Origin: Collybia mongolica
Lineage: Eukaryota > Basidiomycota > Agaricomycetes > Agaricales > Clitocybaceae
NCBI GenBank assembly: GCA_013420905.1
Contig: JAAXNY010000011.1
Location: 1,798,001 to 1,862,000 of the forward strand
Reading direction: 5' to 3'
DNA: 64,000 nt
Shown: in pieces, positions 24,597 through 34,762 of the stretch
How positions within the stretch are numbered: the first letter of the stretch is position 1
How the letters are laid out: each line of letters begins with the position of its first letter
Translations under genes and position numbers: made by a program
The notes under the pieces: generated by a model
Told to the model about the DNA's origin: nothing
Databases searched by the model: none
Seen by the model: only the letters and a program-made list of their open reading frames with translations

Positions 24597-24787
24597 TGTT
24601 GATAGAGATGAAAGATCGGTAAAACAAGATAAGGGTAAGAGGCGCGGGTTTGGTGAGCGGTGCGAGTCAGATAAAGTGTTTGCGGCATCGCTTCCTGAGT
24701 CCAAATCGGGGCAAGCGTCGGACTTTGAAAGCATTCCGTTGTTTGCCCGGCCAACAAAGCTTCCCCCCATTCCCTTTTTCGAACGAA
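24597..24787. promoter_or_regulatory. Shared divergent promoter, PDAP1 and NDUFA6
   Basis: Only 191 bp separate the two start codons on opposite strands, so the interval is a compact bidirectional promoter. No TATA box is evident. Confidence 0.5.
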
Positions 24788-25287
24788 ATGACCACAATAC
24801 CAGCCCGGCTCGCCACCTCCACCCGTGCGTCGGTCAGCACACAGGATGCTCGCCACAGAGCTATTCAATTATACCGCGAGTGGTACCGTTCGGTGCGTTG
24901 ATATTTACAAATAAATCCTACGAGATTCAAACTCACGAGCGTCTAGGCACCAGAAATCGTTTCTCTTTATGCATTGAATGTTTCCCCTGCCCTTGTTCGA
25001 CACTCCATCCGACAAAGGTTCGAGAAAAACCGATATGTCACCGACCCGCGTGCGATCGACGTCCTACTCTTGAAGAGCCGGCAGGAATTCCAAGAGACTA
25101 TGAATTGCTGGAAGCAGACGGATCACATTTTAGGGATAATGCTCCAACCCCAGAGTAGACCACAGAGAACGTTTTTGCAAAAGTTCTATGAAGGTACGCT
25201 CTTTGCTTGTGTCTGGGGAGTGTCTCAATAACCGGTTTTCCAGGGAGAGACGAGAATGCTGCCATTCCAGCTGCGTCTGGAGTATGA
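24788..25287 (+). CDS. NADH:ubiquinone oxidoreductase subunit NDUFA6/B14 (LYR family)
   Basis: An accessory subunit of mitochondrial complex I on the matrix side. Exons are 24788-24892, 24947-25193 and 25244-25287, giving 131 residues, the usual length. The LYR tripeptide is at residues 28-30 within IQLYREWYRS. A basic helix with RHSIRQRFEKNRYVTD follows near residue 52, then a conserved FLQKFYEGRDE segment near the C-terminus. LYR proteins bind acyl carrier protein through this motif. The N-terminus is mildly basic without acids in the first 18 residues, consistent with mitochondrial import. Both introns have clean GT-AG ends. Likely intact. Confidence 0.92.
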
Positions 25288-25897
25288 CTTTCATAGATAA
25301 TAGAAATTGCACTGGACATCCTTGGCCGTATCCCGTTACACAACTCTATGAGATGGTGTCTCCAAGTCCGGTGTCGACAGATCAAAAGCACTTTCATGCT
25401 GAGTTAAAGAACCCTCTGGCACGCATGCCTCGTTCCTGGTCCGAGGTCTTTGGAGGATACAGAAGGACAGAAAGACGCCTCTGCACGCTTATTTCAGCCG
25501 TGTGAGTAGGCCAAACAGCTGATCGCCCTTATAAAGGGCTTTTTCGTTGTGGGGTTCATGATGTTCTCCAACCTCTGGTTGATGTAAATACATGAAGGTC
25601 TTTGCCCTTCGTCATGATTAGGTCTTACCAATCTGGGAAATGCAATTATCCCAAGATTTTGTAGGTTTGAGCTGCCCCCCACTTGCCAAATGATGGCCAA
25701 CTCTTCGGTTATACTATTTTTCAGTACTACAACAAGGGATCCTGTCTACATACGACTGGCAAGAACATTCACTCACGCATCCGCTTCTACTTTATATAAC
25801 CGAAATGCTATCATCCTTCGAAAGCACACCAAGGTTGGGCCCATATAAGTTTCAACGCTTGGGTATCACATACTGTAATATGTCTCCCTAGCACAAA
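25288..25897. other. Intergenic, no gene recognised
   Basis: This stretch runs from the NDUFA6 stop to the Harbinger target duplication. Only short frames are present. Confidence 0.4.
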
Positions 25898-25900
25898 TAA

Positions 25901-25929
25901 GGCCCCTTTCGGAAACACGAGTAGGGTAG
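25901..25929 (+). repeat. Left terminal inverted repeat of the Harbinger element
   Basis: It begins GGCCCCTTTCGGAAACACGA and pairs with the right end at 28 of 29 positions. The one difference is an A/G transition at position 20. Confidence 0.9.
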
Positions 25930-26081
25930 AAGTAGAGCCGAGTAGAGTAGGATTTCTACTTTTCTACTTGAGGCGCTAAAGCGCTCCCACGTTAGTCACA
26001 AACTGTCACAATTATAAGACAACAGAAAATCTCGAGCTGATCAATCATAGATTGATCTTGACTCAACGCTCAGATACCAGC

Positions 26082-27481
26082 ATGGTTGTGAGCCGCTCGA
26101 CTCAAGGCTCACAGCATGTATCCATCCACGAAACACGCAGGAAGAGCCACAAGAGGCTATCTGTTCTTGCTGTGCTTGGTGGAGCTGCATCATTGGCTGC
26201 CTATGGTTCCCATTATCTCGATAAGACACCCATCCATACATCAAAGTTAACGGGTGAAGAATGGCTGGAGGAGTTGATGACAGGTAGTGATTTCCCCGAT
26301 CTTCAATATTTTAGCTCTTCACACCCCATATCTAGGCCATCCAACGCGATTCTGACGCCAGTTTGGCATGGAACGTTTTGTTTTTCGTTATCTCCTCCGG
26401 GAACTCCAACGCCGTTGTGGGCTTACCCCTACAAGACATGTATCAGCACGAGAACAGCTTGCGATTTTTCTTCGAATTGCGCGCACTGGACAAGGAAACA
26501 TGGAGATGCAGGAACGATTCCAGCGAAGTGGCGACACAATTTCCAAGTATGCTCCTTCCATGTCTGATTGACCCACTGGATCATGATTTGGATTAGAGCA
26601 TTCCATCGCATTTTAAACATGCTTGTTTCTAAACAATTCTATGGAGCCTATGTAAAACTACCCCCTAATGATGTGGTTCCGGAAGAGATCATCCAATATA
26701 GCCGGTTCTATCCTTTCTTCAAGAATTGTCGTGGTGCTGTCGATGGTTCGCTGCTTGATGCCTTTGTGTCTGCAGCAGATATGGCACGCTACCGTAGCCG
26801 TAAGGGTCGTATATCGACTAATTTGTTGGCTGCATGCCGATTTTCTCTCTTATTTTGTTATATCCTGAGTGGATGGGAGGGCAGCGCTGCCGACAGCCGG
26901 GTTTTCGACAATGCACGGCGAACCGATTTTCCGATAGCTCCAGGTACATATTACCTTGGAGATGCGGGCTTTCCACTTTGTGATGCCCTCTTGGTGCCAT
27001 ACCGTGGCGTTCGATATCACTTGAAGGAATGGTCTCAAAGTGGTCAGAGGTTGTGTCCTATCCCTTTATTCTATGTTTCAAATGTTGTTGACATTTTTGT
27101 AGGCCAGCAAATTATAAGGAGTTGTTCAACCTTCGCCATGCTTCCCTTCGGAATGCTATTGAGCGAATTTTCGGAGTATGCAAGCGTCGATTCAAGCTAA
27201 TGGTTGCATCACCAGAGTATAGTCTGCGGACCCAGTCAAAAATCCCTCTCGCACTTGCTGCTCTTCATAATTTCATCCGTATTATTGACCCGGATGATGA
27301 AGCAGAAATGGATGGAGATTACGAGATGGGAGATACAACAGCTGATGCGTACACAGCACTGATAAATCCAGATCACCTAACATCCCATATTTCGCAAGCT
27401 GAAAAGGATCGAGCAAGCAGAATGAGAGATAACATTGCAATAGAAATGTGGGATGACTATCAACAATGGCGGGCAGAATGA
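26082..27481 (+). pseudogene. Harbinger DDE transposase with one premature stop
   Basis: Exons are 26082-26283, 26336-26546, 26597-27049 and 27103-27481. Together they would encode about 414 residues but for one TGA at 26353-26355, early in exon 2. The rest of the frame is open. The DDE_4 catalytic residues are in place: Asp in GAVDGS (codon 26742), Asp in YLGDAGF (26961) and Glu in AIERIF (27161). The helix preceding the core (SAREQLAIFL) is also conserved. The stop sits where an Arg codon CGA would fit, so it is probably a single C-to-T change. Translation could restart at the ATG at 26368, losing the N-terminal domain. Confidence 0.85.
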
Positions 27482-27609
27482 GGGGAGTAATTAAAGGAGC
27501 GGATGAGAGTTATAGTGAATGGTATAAAGAGTGGCTAATATGTATATCGAATCGGAGCGGATTACACGAGGTTAGGGGTATAAAAGCACTGGAAGGGGAT
27601 GATCATAAA

Positions 27610-28640
27610 CTAATCCTCAGCCTCGCCGTAAAGTTCAGCCTTGATGAAGCGGGTACGGGCAGTTTTTTTGCGGATAGCGAGGATCGTGTCAGCAAATCCT
27701 GTATCACGGCGTATGATCTTGAAAACCCTGAGTTGTTCGTCGTCAGAAAGATCGCCATCATCCTCGATTGTGTGAATAGCAGACCGCTTGCGGGCAGGAG
27801 ATGGTATGACAGTATCTGCAGCAAAGGCCTCAGCAAGTCGACTGATTGAAGATGCCATGCCTTCGATAGCCTGGCTACCAGTCTTGCGATGGTTCCTGGA
27901 ACGTTTACTGGCACATGCCGCAGTATCAGTCGTGGTAGACAGCATAGGTGCAGTAGCAGTGGGAGGAGGAGATGCAGGAGTAATTAGGGATGCAGATGTA
28001 GTATCGTTGGATGGAGGAGTTGAAGTTGGAATAGGCTGGGATGGATCGGGATCAGTGGAATCCTCCTCGCCTTCACTAGAGTCACTATTAGGCTCACCGG
28101 GGCGGAAGACACCTTTACCCATGGCATCAGTGCCTTCTATAAGATCAGCCATATCGTCAAAGTGTGGAAAGGAGGTTTTGCGCCACTTTTTCTGCTTGGG
28201 ATGAGCCTGACAATATCAATCAATGGAAATAGAATAATGAACAGATTACAACAAAATACCTTGATGTAATTGTCCCATATGTTGTCTCCTGCAACAGCTA
28301 AATTCTTATCGGCATCCCATCCAAACCCAGAGAGTTCGCGGATCTGTTTGACATCCTTGTACTCTTTTTTGAGCTGGTAAAAAAACATTTGTTGTCAGAT
28401 AACATTGATGCTTAATTAAACAAGACATACCGTGGACCAGCGGGTCTGGCAGCTTTGGGCCGTCTTTGGACTACCACCAGTATGCGCCTCAGTCCCAGCA
28501 AGCGCGGTTTCAGCAGCGTTCCATGCAGATGTGTGCCAGCCAGCATTGTCAGCTTGTCGGCCTTCTTGACGCTCCTTGAACAGCGTGTCAAGCAAGATTG
28601 CATCGCAATTGCTGGTCCAGATAGCACGAGCACGAGTCAT
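27610..28640 (-). CDS. Harbinger-associated Myb/SANT-like DNA-binding protein
   Basis: Exons on the minus strand are 28431-28640, 28260-28373 and 27610-28206, giving 306 residues with no interruption. The N-terminal 100 residues form a Myb/SANT-like domain: an early Trp in ARAIWTSN, mid-domain Trp residues, a KTAQSCQTRWS segment with LKKEYKDVKQ across the first intron, and IRELSGFGWD. The middle is rich in Ser, Thr, Pro and acids. A basic C-terminal helix is present. In PIF/Harbinger elements this partner binds the TIR region and brings in the transposase. It lies convergent to the transposase, as usual, and looks functional even though the transposase is not. Confidence 0.88.
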
Positions 28641-29198
28641 GGTAATAGAGACAATAAGAAAGATGGAAATTTGAGAGTAGAGACTGTATGTGTACAATAA
28701 AAAGTGTACTGGATTGGGCTGAAGAAAAATCGGACATCTTTTATAGTGTTGTGAAAGCCAAAAGAAAAAAATATTGTCCAAGGACATGCACCTTCCATGT
28801 TCAGGCCGCAGACAACTTTGACTCGGTGAAAAGTAGAAACAAGGAATGTGACTGCCTGGAGGCTGTTTATGAACCGAAAATTCAAATAAGTTGACATACA
28901 GACGTAACTTACCTGTGTTTCAGATCCTAGCCTCATTGTAGGGTTCTCCAGTGTGAATGGGGAAGCAGACATTAGTAGTCACATTACAGACCATCATTGC
29001 AAGGATTGACAAAGTATGCTGTATACTACAGTTGAATAGTATGCGGCGAGATGAGAAGAGGCAAGGACTGATCTTAATCTAACACATTGTGATTAGATCT
29101 TCGTGTAATCAGCGTGACACCAATTCTACTCTACCCTACCCAGCCGCGCCAAAAGTAGGACCCTTAATCCGGTAAACAAACCCTACCCTGCCCTACTC

Positions 29199-29227
29199 CT
29201 ACCCTACCCGTGTTTCCGAAAGGGGCC
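29199..29227 (-). repeat. Right terminal inverted repeat of the Harbinger element
   Basis: This is the reverse complement of the left repeat with one mismatch, followed directly by the TAA duplication. Confidence 0.9.
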
Positions 29228-29342
29228 TAAGTAGTTTCAAGTTGTGAATTTTGACATGCAGGCCGCAACTAATGATGAACCAGATAACCAAACATTTATA
29301 AACAGCCCCTGTTTACCTCCGTCACCGGCAACCTGCCAAGTT

Positions 29343-31171
29343 ATGTCGGCCCTCCTAGTTCTAGATGTATCATTCTCTATATTTTGCGTCGGTATTTCAG
29401 CTATCCTCTACTCCAATAGGAGTCCGCAGCAGTCTATCTTTCGGCCTCGAGCCTATATTCTAGAGAACAAGGTCACCCACGCTAGACTTCTGCCTTCAGA
29501 ATCGTCTCATGCCTTCACATATCCGACGGTATCGTTATTATTATCTTTAGACGCCCTAGAGACGCATTCTTTAGACTTATATAGAGGTTGGGTGTTTGGG
29601 TATGGGGGCTTGTGGGGAAGGCTTATAGGGCTCCGCTCTGATCCGTACCTTACCGCCCAACAGCCCAGTGGATACCAAAGCATCCGAGGAAAGCTCGAGG
29701 TTTTACTATCAGAGCGTGGATTTTTGGACGGAGGAAATATCCTACAGGATGCATGGATGATGACTATGCCGAGCTTCATGGGGTTTGAGGGGATAAATCC
29801 GTTGACTGTTTATTTTTGCTACAAGTCAGGCCTATTTTGGCTCGTTGTGCTCGAGGTAAGCTCCAGCGAATAGCCGCGTTAAAATATCGCTCATGCATGG
29901 ATAGATTCACAACACCTTCGGTGAGACCCACGTTCATGTTCTTGAAATCGGCACAAATGAAGACGAAAATCCGCCAAGGGGGTAAGCCTATGAGGCAACA
30001 CTGGCAATAGGCCAAATATTTCCTGACGTTGCTTTGATCCAGGTATGACCATCAATGGACATTCCTCCGTGAATTTCACGTCTCGCCCTTTAACGATCGG
30101 TCAGGGTACTACGTTATATCGATCAAGAGCCCCACCCACCCACCGATGAAGGGCGGCGAACAGAGCCCTATGCCGCCGAGGCCTGCTGTTCGTATTCATC
30201 TCCGTGCGCCCTCGCCGTCCGATGCAACCGTTCCAGGCGATCTCAAACTAACAGCCCTCCTCAGACCCATTGTTGCACGGCCACTGGAAGCAGCTTCGTT
30301 GTTCGTCGTCATTATTCACACTCCTTTCGCACTCCTATTATCTTTCCCCCGTATCCTCGCCGAGGCTTGGAAACTACATTATAGAAAGCGCCTAGACGTC
30401 CACATTCGCCCAGAACCGCTTCCTGTTTTACGGGACTGGGCTGCTGGGGCAGATATCTCTGCAAGGGGACTTCGGTCGGGCGGGGGTGTTAAGTGGATAA
30501 GCGAAGGAATTTTGGAAAGGTATGCGCGCAGGTGTCTTGAAAGATTTCTGGATCGACGAGTGAATGAAACAGGGGTTGCTGTTACCCTTATAGCGGCCAA
30601 TCCTGCCATTGAGTCCAAAGTGTTCACGCCTTCTTCTCATAGAAGTCCATCGCATCTCACCGTTTGGTACCTTTCGCCTCGGTTCTTCACCATCATGTTC
30701 CTTTGTCCTTCTGCAGCGCATGCATTGCTCTTGGGGAGTGACTCCGAAGACCTTTTCTTTACTTCGTCTCGTGAGCTCTTCCTCTCGACCTTTGCTGCAG
30801 CAGAAACAGCTCTCATGGGTCGATTGGGCTCACGCCAACGCCTTCGTACCCTGCCCATTCCTGAAACAATAATACTCAAAATACCTGTGCGCCACATTTT
30901 CGACGATAAATCAATCCAATCGACTGTCGTATCGGCTGCTGCTATCTGGGCACACTCTGTACTTGACCTACTGGAAGCTCGTGTATTCAGGTTAGCAGGG
31001 GCTAGAGTTGTGCAGGGCGAGGAACCTTGGAATCAGTGGGCGAGAGTGGAGTCGAAATTTCAAGAGAATCAAACATCTCTTTTTAAAATCATGCCACCTT
31101 TTCTCAGACCTCAGATTGTCCTTAAAGGTTCACACAATCATGGAGGCCATGCTCACCAAGGTTCGGATTGA
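29343..31171 (+). CDS. DUF1365 family membrane protein
   Basis: Exons are 29343-29855, 29905-29981 and 30043-31171, giving 572 residues. The N-terminus has one hydrophobic segment (about residues 2-22). The DUF1365 core follows: THARLLPSESSHAFTYP-like opening (about residue 50), an NPLTVYFCY segment (about 155), NTFGETHVHVLE (about 173) and FHVSPFNDRSGYY (about 210). The C-terminal half is less conserved and has two further hydrophobic stretches near residues 280 and 370. The biochemical role is unknown; bacterial relatives often sit beside cyclopropane-fatty-acid synthase genes, which hints at lipid metabolism. A Harbinger element was inserted into its promoter region. Confidence 0.85.
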
Positions 31172-31491
31172 GTTTGGGATGGCCTTCTTGTGATTTCATT
31201 TTTTCTGTACTGAAATTGTACTGTATACTACCGAACGGTTCTGAACCATATTAAACCCTTTTTGTTTAGTTTTTATCAACAAAAACTAAATGATTAGAAT
31301 CTTAGAGCGGCCTGTAGGTGGAATATACCATATAAACATACCATCGTGATGCCGTATTTAACCTGTAACAGAAATCATCTTAGAAATGTGAAGTGATTGT
31401 CTCCCTTTTTTATTTTAGAAGGTACGGGCCGCAAAGGTCTCTATTTTACTTCCCTGACGGCGTCGCTCGCGACAGCATTACGGGGTGGTAG

Positions 31492-33135
31492 TTATAGCTT
31501 GTACTCCCCACTATATACAAAGTTTTGCTCCATATCCCTCTGGACCCTCACCTTGAAAGCCTCTACTAGATTTTTTTTGATTGCAAAAGCTGCTTCAGCT
31601 CCCCCAAGGTCCCATTCCCCATCATTTTTCTGTACAGGATTCAGCCCAAATACTCTCACATAACTCTCCATGATTCCAGTGGTATGAAACCTCACTTGTC
31701 TGCCTGTATTCTGGGAACCATTAATGTTGAAGTCTCCAACCTTCCGAAAATTAATCAGAAAGCAGGAGTTGAGGGTTATTTCACGCGGAGTGGAGGGCAA
31801 GGTGTTCTGAAAAAGACTCTGTTGATAAGCTTTCTTGCAAAGGTCGTGGTGGAATCGGAGATGAGTATCTAAGAAGGTGGGGTTGGCGAAGTTGGCAGAG
31901 CCGACATTAATACTATGGACTATGATAGCCATGCATCGTTCGAAATGACGGTTGCAGCTGTGAGGAGACGCCAAATTAGGTAAGGCAGGCAAGGTAAAGG
32001 AAGGGCAGCCCATCGTGACTACAGTATTTCCAAATGTGCCCAGAGGTGCGAGTGTGTGACCTCCTCGGTAATCAATAGTATTCACGACCCTGTTTATACT
32101 GTCACACTCTGGTTCGATCTGGGAAAGGACAGAGTTGTAAACCAATATGAGGTACGCGAGCATTGCATTGATTCTTGGTATTTTGGTGGAGGTTGGGTTC
32201 GGCGAACCAGCAGTCGCTTTCTCAACGAGAATTCGGAGGTGTTTAGCTCGGAATGCAACATTAATGGGAAGGGAGGTTTGCACGCTTTTCATCATCGCCA
32301 TCGAGAGGGTATCATATGGTTGTGCATCCCGAATATGTTTCATGAGAGGTAAGTGCAATCCCCTCGAAGATGAGTCCGATGGGGGCGGGGGGAAGAGAGG
32401 CTTTTGAAACGATGGTGACGGCAGGTATGTGACATCACCACCACGATAGAAATGCATCAAGTAAAGTAAAAACAGGTGCATGGTTGCGCCATCTCCTGAA
32501 TCGACTTGAGTAACCAGCATAGTAAGTGATAATAATGAACCAGAGTTACCGAGTGCATGCAGCCAGCTACATGTATAGACAAGCTCACCCGTTTGATGCA
32601 GTCGTGTAAATTTGAACCGTACAAGAGGTTCGTCCTGATTAATAACCGCTGAGGTTGGGATGCTACTTGTCCAGTCCTCAGCCGAGGGTAGCACTGTGAT
32701 TATCAGCCTTATTAACGCATGAGATAAGTACTCATACCTACCAACAGGTGAAAATGGCCAAGATGCAGTTTCAAAATCGTCCATCACCGTCACCGGGATC
32801 CCGTCATTTGTGAGTTGTATATACAGGTCACCCTTTACTCCAGCATCATCCTCGGTTTTACGGAGACGTCCCGCAACGGGTGGGAATCTAGCTAACGTCA
32901 TTGAGAGGGCTACATTCCAACGGCTCAAGTCGATGAAAGTTGGTAGAACCAAAATCATCTCAATCTATCAACAATAAAACAATGGATCAGATCATAGAGT
33001 TCCTCATCTTTGCTAACGGCGTACCACGAAGCTTAACGCCAGTGTATCTGAGGGAGGTAAGGCCATAACACCTTGGTTGCCAAGGACCGTCGGTAAGTTT
33101 GGAAACACCAGGTAATCTTGGGAAATTCGGGCCAT
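31492..33135 (-). CDS. BAHD-like acyltransferase (PF02458 type), altered active site
   Basis: Exons on the minus strand are 33025-33135, 32742-32964 and 31492-32693, giving 511 residues. The fold signatures of the BAHD/transferase family are visible: an N-terminal DYLVFPNLP-like strand, ARFPPVAGRL near residue 65, DEPLVRFKFTR near 133, a SWLHALGN segment and a late GNTVVTM strand. The catalytic HxxxD reads H157-A-L-G-N161, so Asp is replaced by Asn, and no clear DFGWG motif is seen near the C-terminus. The intron at 32694-32741 is 48 nt and stop-free, so it could be missed. Either the enzyme is divergent or it has lost activity. The acyl acceptor is unknown. Confidence 0.75.
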
Positions 33136-33948
33136 GCAAGAGGAAGGACAATAGCGTGTCATTAACTATGGGGGAATGAATAAGATCGTTATGCGAGGTG
33201 GATTATTGTTCCGAGTTCGCTCGAAGTATTGAGAACGAGATATGTACTCTTTTCAACTGAGGAAAATTTGATGTTGGGATGACCTATTATTATCTATATC
33301 ATTAGGGAATGATTGCTGTCGCAACAGCGAAACGAATTAAGGCACCCACATAGATCCGGAAGGCGGGTGCAACTGATAGAATGTCAAGTCGTACATTATT
33401 TATGGGGTTTGAATCGAAGTATAAGAAGACTCAAATCTGACAGACCGTGGGGAGAGGACAAGACTCAGTTGGAAGTGTTGATTAATATAGAAGGTAAGGA
33501 TTATGATATTGAGATATAAGGTCTCTATCGCTCTGTATTAGCGGTTGACGACTTCGATCTTGTGGATTGGATGTCTGAACGCAAAGACTGTCATTAATAT
33601 TGTACTCTGGCGATTAATAACTTTGATCTCGACGGAGTTCCAAATCCGGCTAGGGACATTGCTAGCATATGATGACTCACCACATGACTAATACTAAGAA
33701 GCCCAGATGCAAAGAGTGTCTTGCGCATGCAATCAAAAGCCGGTGATAAAAATGTCAAGGTACAAGATATGCCGTTCCGCTCTGGCAGTTGACCACTCCG
33801 ATCTTATTGGTGATGAGCAAACACGACCGTAAGTACGGAAGCCGCAACTCGCCCACCCAAACAAGATGGTAGGTGACAAGGTGACAAGGTGATCTCATCA
33901 GTCTGAGTCTTGTCGAACAAGACCAAATACCAATAATACTGCTGCCTC
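33136..33948. other. Intergenic, no gene recognised
   Basis: This is the 5' flank of the acyltransferase gene. Only short frames of no recognisable type are present. Confidence 0.4.
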
Positions 33949-34625
33949 TTGACAAATATGGGCCGAATTTCACATAGCCGCAGACGTTTTCATCTCGTAC
34001 CTACAGGCCCCCGGAAGCTCCCCTATATGTTCGGAAAAAATTTTCGCCAGAATGGGCCTCAAATCCGCAATGTTTTGGGCCTCAAGTCCGCTACATGGGC
34101 CGGGGTTTATGTCATGAAACATAGAACATATGAAAAAAAACATGAGAATTTTCTTTTTCACGGTATTTTAGGTAAGAAAGACCATCTATACAGCGAATGT
34201 TTTATATTGGGGCATCACATCAAGTAGATTTGCAACTGAGAGGTTTGGATATCATTCTACCTCCTGGAATCTGGATTCATAGTAAAACTTTTCGGACCTG
34301 GGGCTTATTTTATGTTGGGACTGACAGAAAGCAGAAGGTGTTTTTTTTCATGCTTCTTTCGAGGATTGTGGTCTCTGGCTCTTCTCAATTTGAAACGGAT
34401 CAAACGGCTCGGCGACCCGTTTCTTGAACGTCTGAAATCCGCTATATATGGGCCGAATATTTTGCCAAAATCGCCTCAGATCCGCTATTCTGGGCTGGGA
34501 AAATCATTATTTTGGGAGTCTCGAATCCGCAAAAAATTCCCGAACATATAGGGGAGCTTCTGGGGGCCTGTAGGTACGAGATGAAAACGTCTGCGGCTAT
34601 GTGAAATTCGGCCCATGTTTGTCAA
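33949..34625. mobile_element. 677-bp MITE with 86-bp terminal inverted repeats
   Basis: The ends are near-perfect inverted repeats, 33949-34034 and 34540-34625, both containing GGGCCGAATTTCACATAG. About 84 of 86 positions pair and both differences are transitions. The interior has no coding capacity but repeats a short AATCCGC motif several times. No target duplication was identified outside the repeats. It is probably a non-autonomous DNA transposon relic; the superfamily is uncertain. It lies 137 bp before the GMC oxidoreductase gene. Confidence 0.8.
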
Positions 34626-34762
34626 TTTTGTAATATTAGGTTTAAATCCTAATACGTTCTCACAGCTGAACAGCCTTCAACTATAAAATCTAGAAAATGG
34701 TTTGTTAGCTGAATTAGCCGATATAAGTATCGACGACCCATATCAAAGTGATAGCAACAGCA

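Larger units (their letters stand above)
25901..29227. mobile_element. PIF/Harbinger DNA transposon, complete with TIRs and TSD
   Basis: A 3,327-bp element bounded by inverted repeats and flanked by the 3-bp direct repeat TAA (25898-25900 and 29228-29230), the size expected for PIF/Harbinger. It carries two convergent genes: a DDE transposase (plus) and a Myb/SANT-like DNA-binding gene (minus), the standard pair for this superfamily. Short CTACCC-type repeats are dense just inside both ends and may be transposase-binding sites. The right end lies 112 bp before the start codon of the DUF1365 gene. Confidence 0.92.
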
